Source: Streptomyces spongiicola
Lineage (GTDB): Bacteria > Actinomycetota > Actinomycetes > Streptomycetales > Streptomycetaceae
Direction: 5' to 3'
Length of the DNA stretch: 64,000 nt
Assembly (NCBI RefSeq): GCF_003122365.1
Contig: NZ_CP029254.1
Coordinates: forward strand, 1,928,501 to 1,992,500
In this document: positions 22,567 to 31,104 of the stretch, in pieces
How the letters are laid out: each line of letters starts with the position of its first letter
Position numbering within the stretch: position 1 is the first letter of the stretch
The notes under the pieces: generated by a model
What the model was told of the DNA's origin: nothing
Seen by the model: the letters and a program-made list of their open reading frames with translations, nothing else
The model's database searches: none
Made by a program: the position numbers and the translations under genes

Positions 22567-25500
22567 ATGCAGATCCGGCTGACCGTCCTCGCGCCGCGCA
22601 GCGGCCAGTCCTCGCAGGGCGCCACGCGCGCGAGCGACGTGCTCGTCACCGCCCCCGCGGGTACGGCGCTGGCGGCGGTCGCCTCGGCACTGGCCGCGGC
22701 CGCGTCGAGGACGGAGGCACCGTCGTCCGGGTCGGTCGTTCTCTACGCGGGCCGGGAGCGGCTCGACGCCCGGCGGTGCACGCTCGGCGAACCGCCGCTC
22801 GTCGACGGGGCGGTGCTGTCGCTGCACGCTCCGGGCGAGGACGAGGCGGCGGACCACGAGGGTGCGGCGGAGCGGGCGCAGCTCCATGTGGTCGCAGGGC
22901 CGGACGCGGGCGGGGTCCACCTGCTGCACGAGGGCCGCATCCGGATCGGGCGCGCGGCAGAGGCGGACGTGCCTTTGGACGACCCGGACGTCTCGCGGCT
23001 GCACTGCGAGGTCACGGTCGGCGGGGACGGCGTCGTCACGGTCGCGGACCTCGGCTCCACGAACGGCACGACGCTGGACGGCGCGGAGGTCGGGCGGCGC
23101 CCGGTCCGGCTGGGGCCGGGCGCGCTGCTGCGCATCGGCGAGTCCGCGCTCCGGCTGGCGGCTTCCCGGGGTTCCGCCTTCCGCCCGGCGCCGGGTTCCG
23201 CCTCCCCACCTGATCCGGGTTACGCCTCCCCACCTGATCCGGGCTCCGGTTCCGGCCCGTCGGCTGCCGGTGCCCCGGTGCCGGACCCGTCCGGTGCCGA
23301 AGGCCGTACGGTGATCGCTCCGGACGGCGAGGGGCATCTGCGGGTGCGCCGCCCCGTACCGCGCCCCACATCTGCCGGAGACCTCCCGGACCGGGTCCCG
23401 TCCTGGGCACGCGACCGGGCGGCGGGCGACCGGGCGGCGGGCGACCGGGCGGCGCACGAACAAGCGGCACACGAACAGGCGGCACACGAACAGGCGACTG
23501 GGGAACGAGTAGCTGGGGCACGGGCGGCGGAATTCGGGGAGACCTCGCCACCGGCCTCGCTCCGGGGCGGCGGCGCGTTCCACGGGCGGGCGGACGCACT
23601 GGCTTCGGGACCCTCGGCCGGGGTGCGGGGCGGCCACGGCGCCGCACCGGCCGACGGCGCCGGAGGGCGACCGGGGGCAGCGGGCCCGGACCGGGCGGAC
23701 ACCGATGGGCAGTCGGGAGAGGCGGGCCCGGACCGGGCCGCGTACCCCGGCCACCGTCTTCCGGGCGGCTCCTCCGCCGTCCCGGGAACCGGCCCCGGCC
23801 GTCCCGGCCGGGGCGCGCCGACCGCGGCCGCTCGCCCCTCGGACGTCCCGTACGGCGAGGCCCGTGCGCCGGGCGGCTGGACCGGGTACGGCGAGGACGG
23901 CGGTCGGGACCCGGCGCGGCACGGCCGGGACGGCGGGCACGGGGCGGGCGCCTCCGACGCCGGACCGGCGGGGAGCACCCCGTACGGCGACCGGTCCGGC
24001 AGCGTCGCTCCCGGACCCGCACCCCACCCCGGGCCGGCCACCCGGGGCGCGCTCCGGGCCACGGACGGCGTCCCCCAAGCCGGAGACCTCGCGCCTGGCA
24101 CCGGCACCGGCACCGGCACCGGCACACCGTACGGAAGGGGCTCCGACGCGGCCCCCGCCGGGCACGGCGGCCACCGTGCGGGCGCGTCCGCCACCGGTGC
24201 GACGGCGCGACCCCCGCACGGCACCAAGCCCGACCGCCCGACCGCGTCCGGCGCCACCACACACGGCACGGGAGTGGCTGACGGCCTCGGTACCGGCGGG
24301 GGCGCCCCGGCGGGCCCGGACACCGGACGCGGCGGGCGGCGCAGGCGCGGCATAGGCGCCTGGGCGCGGCGACTCGCCGGGGGCCGCGACGAGCCCGGCC
24401 TCCCGCAGGCGGACGGCACGAGCCTGCCCGGCGCGGCGGAGCCCATCGCCGAGATCTGGCCCGATCCCGCCGCCGTGCTGCTCACCGCGCTCGGCCCGGG
24501 ACCACGGCTGTGGGAGCGCGACGCCCGCCATCCCGAGTCCCTCGTCGTCCGCCTCGGCACGGCCGACCGCGCGGACACCCCCGCCGTGCCCGTCACCGTC
24601 GGCCTCCGGGAGTCGGGATCCCTGGGCCTGTCCGGGCCCCGGTACCGCCTCATGGGGCTGGCCCGCTCCGTCGTCGCCCAGGCCGCCGCGCTCCACTCGC
24701 CGGCGGACCTGGAGATCGTGCTGATCAGCACCGACCGCGCCCGGCCGCTGGAGGAGCGCAAGGAGGCGTGGGGCTGGCTCGGCTGGCTGCCGCATCTGCG
24801 GCCGGCCCACGGCCAGGAGTGCCGGCTGCTCCTCGCCTACGACTGCGACCAGGCCACCGCCAGGACGGCCGAGCTGACCCGGCGGCTGGACGACGGGCCG
24901 CTCGGCCCGGGCTGGCCGAGCGCGGAGCGCGGCGCCGTCGAGACGGCGGCGGCGCGCCACACCGGGCCGCGCACGCTCGTGGTCCTGGACGGCGACCCCG
25001 GTTCCGCCGCGCTGCGCGAGACCACGGCCCGCCTCGCCCGGGGCGGGGCGGCCGCCGGTATCCATCTCGTCTGCCTCGCCGAGACCCCGCCCGCCTCGCC
25101 GCTCTCCCCGGTGGCGGCGACGTACGAGGAAGCCTGTGCGGCGTCACCGGCATTCCGGGAGTGCGGTGCCGTCGGACTGCTCAGCGGCGATGTGGCCACG
25201 GCGTTGCGGCTGCTGCGCACGGCCGCGGGGCACCCGGCGGGCCATGGCACGGTCGCGGCGGTGGACGGGGTGTCGGCGGCGTGGGCCGAGCGGTTCGGCC
25301 GTGCCCTGGCGCCGCTGCGGGCCGACGGGGAGGCCCCGCCGCCGGGCAGGGCGGCGGCCCCGCTTCCCCGGTCGGCACGGCTGCTGGACGAGTTGGACCT
25401 CGCCCGGGCCACCCCGGCGTCGTTGATGGCCCGCTGGGCGTCGGCGGACCCGGGCACGGCCGTGCTGGGAGCCGGGCCCCGGGGACCGGTCGCCGTGGAC

Positions 25501-26652
25501 CTCACGTCGGACGACCCGCATCTGCTCATCGAGGGCCCGTCGGGCAGCGGCCGTACGGAGCTGCTCCGCACGATCGCGGCCTCGCTCGCGGCCGGAGGCC
25601 GGCCGGACCGGCTCGCGCTGCTGCTCGTGGACGGCGCCGGAGGCGAGCGCGGTGAGGGCCTGTCGGCGCTGATGGAACTCCCCCACGTCGCCGAGCTTCT
25701 GGTCGCCGCCGACCCCCTGCGGATGCGCGAGTTCGCCCGGGCGCTCGGCGCGGAACTCAGGCAGCGGGCGGAACTACTGGGCCGGGAGGCGTTCGAGGAG
25801 TGGCACACGCGCCGAGAGGTCGCCGAGCGGCTGATCGGTCAGCGACCGCCCGGCGCCGCGGAAGTCCGAGCCGAGGCGACGGCGGAGGCGGTGGCGAGAG
25901 CGGACGGAGGGGCGGAGACCCGCGCGGACCCGCGCGGTGCTCTGGAGCCGCCCCCCGGCGGCACGCTCGGACTCCGCCCGGCGGACGGCCGTTCGCGGAC
26001 GGGGGTGACACGGGCGACGGAGGCGACACGAGCGACGGAAGCGACACGGGCGACGGAAGCGACGGAAGCGACACGAGCGACGGAAGCGACACGGGCGACG
26101 GAGGCGGCGGGGGAACCCGGGCCGCTGCCCCGGCTCGTCGTCCTCGTCGACGACTACGACGCACTGGTCGCACCGGCGCTCGGCAGTCCGGGCCGCCCCG
26201 CTGCGGGTTCGGTCGTCAGGGCGCTGGAGGCGGTGGCCAGGGACGGGCGGCGGCTCGGCGTCCACCTGGTGGCGACGTCCGCCCGCCCGGACCGCACGGC
26301 GGACACCGAACTGGCCCGCGGCACCCGGCTGAGGGTGGTGCTGGAAACACCGGCCATGGCACCGGGCCCGGGAGATCCGGCGCCCGGACGCGGCAGACTC
26401 GCCCGCCCGGACGGGAGCGTGACACCTTTCCAGGGCGGACGGGTGACGGGCCGTATCCCGAGGACGGCGACCCTGCGCCCCACGGTCGTGGAGCTGGCGT
26501 GGGAGCGGATGGGTGACCCGCCGGCCCGCCGGCCCGTGCGCGAACTGGGCAACGGGCCCACGGACCTCGCCCTGCTCGCCAGTGCCCTGGACCGTGCCGC
26601 CCGCTCCGTCGACGCCCCGCCGGTCCCGCCACTGACCCCCGCTCGCCACTGA
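22567..26652 (+). CDS. FHA-domain FtsK/SpoIIIE-family ATPase
   Basis: A 1361-aa cytoplasmic protein. Residues 1-85 look like a ubiquitin-like/ESX-type N-terminal domain. An FHA domain spans about 95-190 (IRIGRAAEADVPLDDPDVSRLHC, then DLGSTNGT), which binds phosphothreonine. About 400 residues of low-complexity linker follow. A FtsK/SpoIIIE ATPase module covers about 600-1330, with P-loop GPSGSGRT (residues 990-997) and Walker B LVVLVDDYDALV. The P-loop lysine is replaced by Arg996. Placement next to membrane kinases suggests control by phosphorylation. ATG at 22567 is the start; it has no membrane segments. It resembles the EccC-like ATPases of type VII secretion but no other ESX gene is nearby. 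Confidence 0.8.
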   Translation: MQIRLTVLAPRSGQSSQGATRASDVLVTAPAGTALAAVASALAAAASRTEAPSSGSVVLYAGRERLDARRCTLGEPPLVDGAVLSLHAPGEDEAADHEGAAERAQLHVVAGPDAGGVHLLHEGRIRIGRAAEADVPLDDPDVSRLHCEVTVGGDGVVTVADLGSTNGTTLDGAEVGRRPVRLGPGALLRIGESALRLAASRGSAFRPAPGSASPPDPGYASPPDPGSGSGPSAAGAPVPDPSGAEGRTVIAPDGEGHLRVRRPVPRPTSAGDLPDRVPSWARDRAAGDRAAGDRAAHEQAAHEQAAHEQATGERVAGARAAEFGETSPPASLRGGGAFHGRADALASGPSAGVRGGHGAAPADGAGGRPGAAGPDRADTDGQSGEAGPDRAAYPGHRLPGGSSAVPGTGPGRPGRGAPTAAARPSDVPYGEARAPGGWTGYGEDGGRDPARHGRDGGHGAGASDAGPAGSTPYGDRSGSVAPGPAPHPGPATRGALRATDGVPQAGDLAPGTGTGTGTGTPYGRGSDAAPAGHGGHRAGASATGATARPPHGTKPDRPTASGATTHGTGVADGLGTGGGAPAGPDTGRGGRRRRGIGAWARRLAGGRDEPGLPQADGTSLPGAAEPIAEIWPDPAAVLLTALGPGPRLWERDARHPESLVVRLGTADRADTPAVPVTVGLRESGSLGLSGPRYRLMGLARSVVAQAAALHSPADLEIVLISTDRARPLEERKEAWGWLGWLPHLRPAHGQECRLLLAYDCDQATARTAELTRRLDDGPLGPGWPSAERGAVETAAARHTGPRTLVVLDGDPGSAALRETTARLARGGAAAGIHLVCLAETPPASPLSPVAATYEEACAASPAFRECGAVGLLSGDVATALRLLRTAAGHPAGHGTVAAVDGVSAAWAERFGRALAPLRADGEAPPPGRAAAPLPRSARLLDELDLARATPASLMARWASADPGTAVLGAGPRGPVAVDLTSDDPHLLIEGPSGSGRTELLRTIAASLAAGGRPDRLALLLVDGAGGERGEGLSALMELPHVAELLVAADPLRMREFARALGAELRQRAELLGREAFEEWHTRREVAERLIGQRPPGAAEVRAEATAEAVARADGGAETRADPRGALEPPPGGTLGLRPADGRSRTGVTRATEATRATEATRATEATEATRATEATRATEAAGEPGPLPRLVVLVDDYDALVAPALGSPGRPAAGSVVRALEAVARDGRRLGVHLVATSARPDRTADTELARGTRLRVVLETPAMAPGPGDPAPGRGRLARPDGSVTPFQGGRVTGRIPRTATLRPTVVELAWERMGDPPARRPVRELGNGPTDLALLASALDRAARSVDAPPVPPLTPARH
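26003..26107 (+). repeat. ATEATR codon repeat in the FHA-FtsK gene
   Basis: A tract of ACGGAGGCGACACGAGCG-type units (9 and 18 bp) encodes ATEATRATEATR strings inside the ATPase module, between the P-loop and Walker B segments. An earlier AHEQA repeat (23449-23494) and GDRAA repeat (23418-23456) lie in the linker. Confidence 0.85.
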
Positions 26653-26837
26653 CCCCCGCCGGTCCCTGGCTCCGGCCGCCCCTGTCTCCGGCCGCCGGGG
26701 GACGGGTTGAGCGTGCAGGAGGCCGCCCGCCGAAGGCGGCTCGGCACGCCCGGGCCGCGCGCGCCGAAGACCGATTCCGGTCAGCACGGCGAGGACGCGT
26801 CGCGTGATGCGGGAGGGAACAGGGCCCACCGCGGGCC

Positions 26838-28709
26838 TCAGGCCCGTTCCGCGCGGCGGGGCCCGGCCGGCAGCCCGACCGGCATGACGGCCACGACCAG
26901 TGCGTCGCCGCCGTCGGGGCTCACGTCCAGCCGGTACGGGCGCAGCCCCCGCAGGGCGTGGACCTGCCGGGGCGCGGTTCCGGGCGCCACGGCGGCGGTG
27001 TGCTCGGTGCCGAGGAGCGCCGTGCTCAGCCCGATCCGGGTCCGGCCCGCCGGGAACGCCTCCGCGGGGATCCGCACCTCGATCTCCGTACCGGCTCCGC
27101 CGGAGGCCGGCCGCAGCAGCACGCTGCCGGCCTCCGGGCAGCCGGTGAGCCGCACCGGCCCGGCACCGAGGGTCCCGAGGTGCGGCAGCGGGGTACGGGC
27201 GGTGACGACGAGGGTGTGACGGGCGGGCCCGGTTCGCCGCCAGTCCGCGGAGACGAGATCGGTGCGCAGCGGCGGGGCACCGTGCCCGGCCTCGTAGCGC
27301 AGCACCGTGACCAGCCCGGCCTCGTCATCGGCGCGTACATAGGAGAACCGGAGCCTGAGCCCGGGCCGCAACGCGGCGAGTACGGAGTCCCCGAGGTGGT
27401 CGGCGACCAGCCTCCGCACCCCGGCGAACACCCGTCGGCGTACCGGTTCCGGTGCCCTGAGGAAGGCGGGGCCGGTCAGGACGTCACCTTCGTGGGCGAA
27501 GTGCCGCAGCAGGTAGCCGTCGCCGAGCGGGCCGGGGCCGGTGAAGCGGGCGGTGACGGCCATCGCCGCGGCCGTCCCGCGCAGCAGGCCCTCCAGGCCG
27601 CCGGGCTCCGCCGCGGCCGCCGCCAGGGCCGCCGAGGAGTTCCGCGTCTCGGGGCCCGACCGGCGCCCCCGGCCCGGCGCCGCGGCCCCGGCCCCGGCGA
27701 AGCGGTAGTCGTAGTCGGCCAGCACGGCGACGCTGCGCGCCCGGAAGAGCGCTTCGAGGGTGAAGACCTGTTCGGCGAGGCCGGCCGGCACGTCTTCGAC
27801 GAACCGCAGTCCATGGCGCACCAGTGGCTCGCGGCGGAACAGCTTGGCGGCGGACAGCTCCCAGGCCAGCCCGGGGTCGTCGAGGGCGACGCCGTGCCGG
27901 GTGCGGCGGAAGACGGCGGCCCCCGAGGCCGCGGTCTTGGCGTAGACGACGTCGTGGCCCCGGCTGTCGGCCGCGTCGACCAGCCGGGCGAGCGCCTCCC
28001 GGCCGAGGAGGTCGGCCGCGTCGAGGAAGAAGAGGTATCGGCCGCGTGCACAAGCCAGGGCCTGGTTCACGGTGTCGGTGCGCCCGGCCGGGCACAGTTC
28101 CGCAGCGGAGAGCGGCCCGGCCGCGCGCAGATCCGCAGACGACAGCGACCCGGCCGCGCCGGACGGGATCCACAGCGGCTCGTGAGGACGGTGCGGCTCA
28201 TGGGAACGGTGCGGCTCATCGAGACGGTGCGGCTCATGGGAACGGTGCGGCTCATACGGCTCATACGACGGGTAAGGCAGGTGAGGCTCATGCCGCTGGT
28301 GCGCCGGCGCCGGTCCGGTATCGCCCGGCGGCGACCGGAACAGGGCCGTCCGAGCGGACCCCGGCGACATCGCGGCGGGCGGTGCGCAGCCGTCGGCCGC
28401 CGACTGCCGGTGAGCACCACCGGCGGAGTGCCCGTACGGCGCGGGCCGGTACTGGTCGTCGGCCGCGCGCCCGTACCGACCCGCCGCGGACGGCCCGGCG
28501 CCACCGGCCGGGGGCCGCTCCGGCACTCCCGTGACCAGTACCTCGATCCGGGCCGTTCCGATGGTCTGGCCCGCGAGCGAGCCCAGGGAGCGGCCGAGGC
28601 GCGGCATCCCGTCGTCGCGGACCGCGACCACGACGGTGACGTCGGGCGACTCCGCACCGTCCGGAACCTCGGGGACGGCCGGGATCCCGGCCGTGCTCGA
28701 TGGGTTCAT
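26838..28709 (-). CDS. Family 2 glycosyltransferase with large repeat insertion
   Basis: A 623-aa GT-A fold glycosyltransferase. The N-terminus has the GT2 start (DVTVVVAVRDDGMPRLGRSLGSLAGQTI). The nucleotide-sugar region resumes at NQALACARGRYLFFLDAADLLG, giving the DxD-like DAAD. Between them about 150 residues of low complexity are inserted, including HEPHR repeats. The C-terminal 300 residues resemble the accessory part of teichoic-acid-type transferases. ATG at 28709 with GGAGG upstream. It sits next to a two-gene exporter of the TagGH type, so a role in cell-wall glycopolymer assembly is likely but not shown. Confidence 0.78.
   Translation of the reverse strand: MNPSSTAGIPAVPEVPDGAESPDVTVVVAVRDDGMPRLGRSLGSLAGQTIGTARIEVLVTGVPERPPAGGAGPSAAGRYGRAADDQYRPAPYGHSAGGAHRQSAADGCAPPAAMSPGSARTALFRSPPGDTGPAPAHQRHEPHLPYPSYEPYEPHRSHEPHRLDEPHRSHEPHRPHEPLWIPSGAAGSLSSADLRAAGPLSAAELCPAGRTDTVNQALACARGRYLFFLDAADLLGREALARLVDAADSRGHDVVYAKTAASGAAVFRRTRHGVALDDPGLAWELSAAKLFRREPLVRHGLRFVEDVPAGLAEQVFTLEALFRARSVAVLADYDYRFAGAGAAAPGRGRRSGPETRNSSAALAAAAAEPGGLEGLLRGTAAAMAVTARFTGPGPLGDGYLLRHFAHEGDVLTGPAFLRAPEPVRRRVFAGVRRLVADHLGDSVLAALRPGLRLRFSYVRADDEAGLVTVLRYEAGHGAPPLRTDLVSADWRRTGPARHTLVVTARTPLPHLGTLGAGPVRLTGCPEAGSVLLRPASGGAGTEIEVRIPAEAFPAGRTRIGLSTALLGTEHTAAVAPGTAPRQVHALRGLRPYRLDVSPDGGDALVVAVMPVGLPAGPRRAERA
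28172..28300 (-). repeat. HEPHR codon repeat in the glycosyltransferase
   Basis: Imperfect 15-24-bp units (GGAACGGTGCGGCTCAT and GAGACGGTGCGGCTCAT on +) encode repeated SHEPHR and LDEPHR, followed by YEPYEP. The array is in frame and lies between the first strand and the DxD-like motif of the GT domain, in what must be a loop. Confidence 0.85.
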
Positions 28710-29212
28710 GGCGACCTCCACACCCGCGGGCGCCTCCGCGCCCGCCCTCCACGGCAACGACCCGCGCACGGAGGGAGCTACGCGCCGAGCGGCCGATCAC
28801 CCACCCGGTGGAGCGCGACTCGGGCGCGGCTCGGGGGCGCGGCGGGCGCGAACCGAAGCGGGCACGCCGGCCGCTGTGCGCGGTTGCGTACCAGCCGGGG
28901 CGACGCACCCCGGCATCCAGCGCCGCCCAACCACAGTGCAGCCGAATGTGCGGACACGGGTACGAACACAGCCGCAGCCACAGCCACAGCCACAGCCACA
29001 GCCACAAATGGGGCGGCAGGTCCACGGCTCGACGGCAGCCGCACACCACACCCGACACTTCCGCCACACCCGACACGCACGACCGGCCCCTCGGCCGCGG
29101 AAGCGGGCGCGGGCTGATCGCCGGCCTCCGCGCTCCCGCCGCGCGGGGCGGTTCCCCCGGACGCACCCACCGGTCCGGCACCCCCGGGCCGCGACCGCGC
29201 CGGACCCGCGCG
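28710..29212. other. 503-bp gap with a CAGCCA hexamer tract
   Basis: No gene is supported between the TetR stop and the glycosyltransferase start, both on the minus strand. It holds the glycosyltransferase promoter. A hexanucleotide tract (CAGCCA, about six copies) lies at 28972-29006. The open frames over it have no family features. Confidence 0.5.
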
Positions 29213-29818
29213 TCAGCCGCGGGTGAGTGCCGCGACCACCGATGCGGCGAGATCGTCCAGGTACCCCGGGGGCAGCTCACCGCGCACGACGACGAGCCGC
29301 CAGTACAGGGGGCCGAGGACCAGGTCCGTGACGCGATCCGGGTCCGCCGTCTCCGGAAGCTCTCCCCGCCCGACGGCGTCCCGTACGACGAGCGCGGCGA
29401 CTCCCTGACGGCCGTCCAGCAGCGCGGCCCTGATCGTCTCCGCGATCTCCGGGTTGCGGGCGGCCTCGACCAGCAGGTCGGGGATGACCTGGGAGGCGAC
29501 GGGGTGGCGCAGCGCATGCGCGGCCACTTCGAGAAGTGCGCGGACGTCCCCGTACAGCGAGCCGGTGGCCGGAGCGGGCAGGCCCTGGGCGGCGACGGCC
29601 GAGACCAGGTCGAGGACGAGGGAGAGCTTGGACTTCCAGCGCCGGTAGACGGCGGTCTTGCCGACACCCGCCCGGCGGGCGATGCCCTCGATCGACATTC
29701 GGGCGAAGCCGACCGCGGCGAGTTCCTCGAAGACGGCGGCGCGGATCGCCTCGGTCACGTCCTCCCGGAGCACTGCGGCTCCCGCGGGGGCGCGTCGGGC
29801 GCGGGGGTCCGTGGTCAT
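29213..29818 (-). CDS. TetR-family transcriptional regulator
   Basis: A 201-aa one-component regulator. The N-terminal HTH is clear (FARMSIEGIARRAGVGKTAVYRRWKSK, given here as FARMSIEGIARRAGVG then KTAVYRRW), and the C-terminal ligand-binding part is TetR_C-like. A start at 29818 (MTTDP) was chosen; an ATG at 29830 (MLLD) is possible and neither has a strong ribosome-binding site, so the message may be leaderless or nearly so. It is divergent from the exporter genes. Palindromes in the shared promoter region make it a candidate regulator of that exporter and of itself. Confidence 0.87.
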   Translation of the reverse strand: MTTDPRARRAPAGAAVLREDVTEAIRAAVFEELAAVGFARMSIEGIARRAGVGKTAVYRRWKSKLSLVLDLVSAVAAQGLPAPATGSLYGDVRALLEVAAHALRHPVASQVIPDLLVEAARNPEIAETIRAALLDGRQGVAALVVRDAVGRGELPETADPDRVTDLVLGPLYWRLVVVRGELPPGYLDDLAASVVAALTRG

Positions 29819-29948
29819 GTCCAGCAGCATACCCGTGACGACGAGACGGTTGCGTTCCGACGTCGATCGGTCCTACTCTCACCGTAGCGACGAAACGGGT
29901 CCGTCCCCACGCGTATCCATCGTCCCCGTGCGCCCGTCAGACCACTGC

Positions 29949-29970
29949 GCGCCCGTCGGCCGACGGGCGC
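29949..29970. promoter_or_regulatory. 22-bp palindrome, candidate TetR operator
   Basis: A perfect palindrome with half-site GCGCCCGTCGG. Further single half-sites lie on each side: GTGCGCCCGTC at 29928-29938 and its reverse complement at 29998-30008. Size, symmetry and position between tetR and the exporter genes fit a TetR-family operator. Confidence 0.5.
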
Positions 29971-30012
29971 CGCGCCACCGACCTGCATCCGCCGACCGAC
30001 GGGCGCACACGA

Positions 30013-30129
30013 CCCGGTGTCCGGGCTGTGGCGGATGCCCCGCGCACCGGCCGGATGTCCGCGCACCGGCCCGGTGTCCGGGCTGTGGCCGGGCCCCTGC
30101 CGCCCCGGTCACAGCCCGGACACCGGGCC
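30013..30129 (+). promoter_or_regulatory. Alternative-hairpin leader of the exporter operon
   Basis: The 20-mer CCCGGTGTCCGGGCTGTGGC occurs at 30013-30032 (A) and 30070-30089 (B). Its near-complete reverse complement lies at 30110-30129 (C). B-C gives a perfect 20-bp stem (30068-30087 with 30110-30129, 22-nt loop) ending 42 nt before the GTG start. A can pair with C instead. This is the geometry of an attenuator, but it could also be repeat expansion. Confidence 0.45.
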
Positions 30130-30171
30130 TCCGTGCCGGCCGTACCTCCCGACCTCGGCGAAGGCGAGCGA

Positions 30172-31104
30172 GTGACCAGCGTGATCAGCCCGACGGCCAG
30201 GCCGTCGGAACCACCGGCGAAGGACTCCACCGACCTCGGCGACCTCGGCGACCTCGCCGCCCGGCACGGTCTGACCGTGAGCGGTGCGCGGCCGCCGCTC
30301 GGCACTTACATCGCACAGCTCTGGTCCCGGCGGCACTTCATCACCGCCTTCGCCACCGCGCGGCTCACATCCCAGTACAGCCAGGCGAAGCTCGGCCAGC
30401 TCTGGCAGCTGATGACCCCGCTGCTCAACGCGGCCGTGTACTACTTCGTCTTCGGCGTGCTCATGGGCACCGCGAGGCGCATCCCGGACTTCGTGCCGTT
30501 CCTGGTCACGGGCGTGTTCGTGTGGACCTTCACGGCCAACTCCGTCACCGCCGGCACCCGTGCCGTCTCGGGCAGCATCGGCCTCGTCCAGGCCCTGCAC
30601 TTCCCCCGCGCCGCGCTGCCCATCGGGCTCGCCCTGCAACAGCTCCAGCAGCTGGCGTTCTCGATGGGCGCGCTGTCCGTGATCCTGATGTGCTTCGGCG
30701 AGTTCCCGAAGCCCTCCTGGCTGCTGGCCGTGCCCGCCCTCGCGCTCCAGGCCGTGTTCAGCACCGGCATCGCGATGGTGGTCGCCCGACTCGCCGCCCG
30801 CACCCCGGACATCGCTCAGCTGATGCCCTTCCTGCTGCGCACCTGGATGTACGTGTCCGGCGTGATGTGGAGCATTCCCATGGTGCTCAAGCGCCTGGAC
30901 CTGCCCGAGCCCGTGGTGCTGGCCCTGCGCTGCAACCCCGTGGCCGTCTACATCGACCTCGTGCGCTTCGCGCTCATAGACGGCTACACCGGGGCCCAGC
31001 TGCCGCCGCACGTGTGGGCGCTCGCCCTCGGCTGGGCCGTACTCCTCGGAGTGGGCGGCTTCGTGTACTTCTGGAAGGCGGAGGAGGAGTACGGCCATGG
31101 CTGA
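30172..31104 (+). CDS. ABC-2 type exporter permease (TagG/Wzm-like)
   Basis: A 310-aa integral membrane protein with six predicted spans. Family features are the cytoplasmic start ARLTSQYSQAKLGQLWQLMTPLLNAAVYYFVFG (written here in part: RLTSQYSQAKLGQLWQLMTP) and the end region YIDLVRFALIDG. Such permeases pair with a TagH/Wzt-type ATPase to flip lipid-linked glycopolymers across the membrane. GTG at 30172 is preferred to a long upstream extension because it removes the repeat-encoded N-terminus. The next gene overlaps by 8 nt. Confidence 0.85.
   Translation: MTSVISPTARPSEPPAKDSTDLGDLGDLAARHGLTVSGARPPLGTYIAQLWSRRHFITAFATARLTSQYSQAKLGQLWQLMTPLLNAAVYYFVFGVLMGTARRIPDFVPFLVTGVFVWTFTANSVTAGTRAVSGSIGLVQALHFPRAALPIGLALQQLQQLAFSMGALSVILMCFGEFPKPSWLLAVPALALQAVFSTGIAMVVARLAARTPDIAQLMPFLLRTWMYVSGVMWSIPMVLKRLDLPEPVVLALRCNPVAVYIDLVRFALIDGYTGAQLPPHVWALALGWAVLLGVGGFVYFWKAEEEYGHG

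Larger units (their letters stand above)
29819..30171. other. Divergent TetR/exporter control region
   Basis: A 353-bp intergenic region dense in inverted and direct repeats. It contains a perfect 22-bp palindrome and a set of three related 20-bp sequences able to form alternative hairpins (listed separately). No coding region is supported. Confidence 0.6.

Noticed and set aside
28778..29170. A 130-codon minus-strand frame between the glycosyltransferase and tetR
   Set aside because: It is driven by the CAGCCA hexamer tract and GC bias, with no ribosome-binding site or domain.
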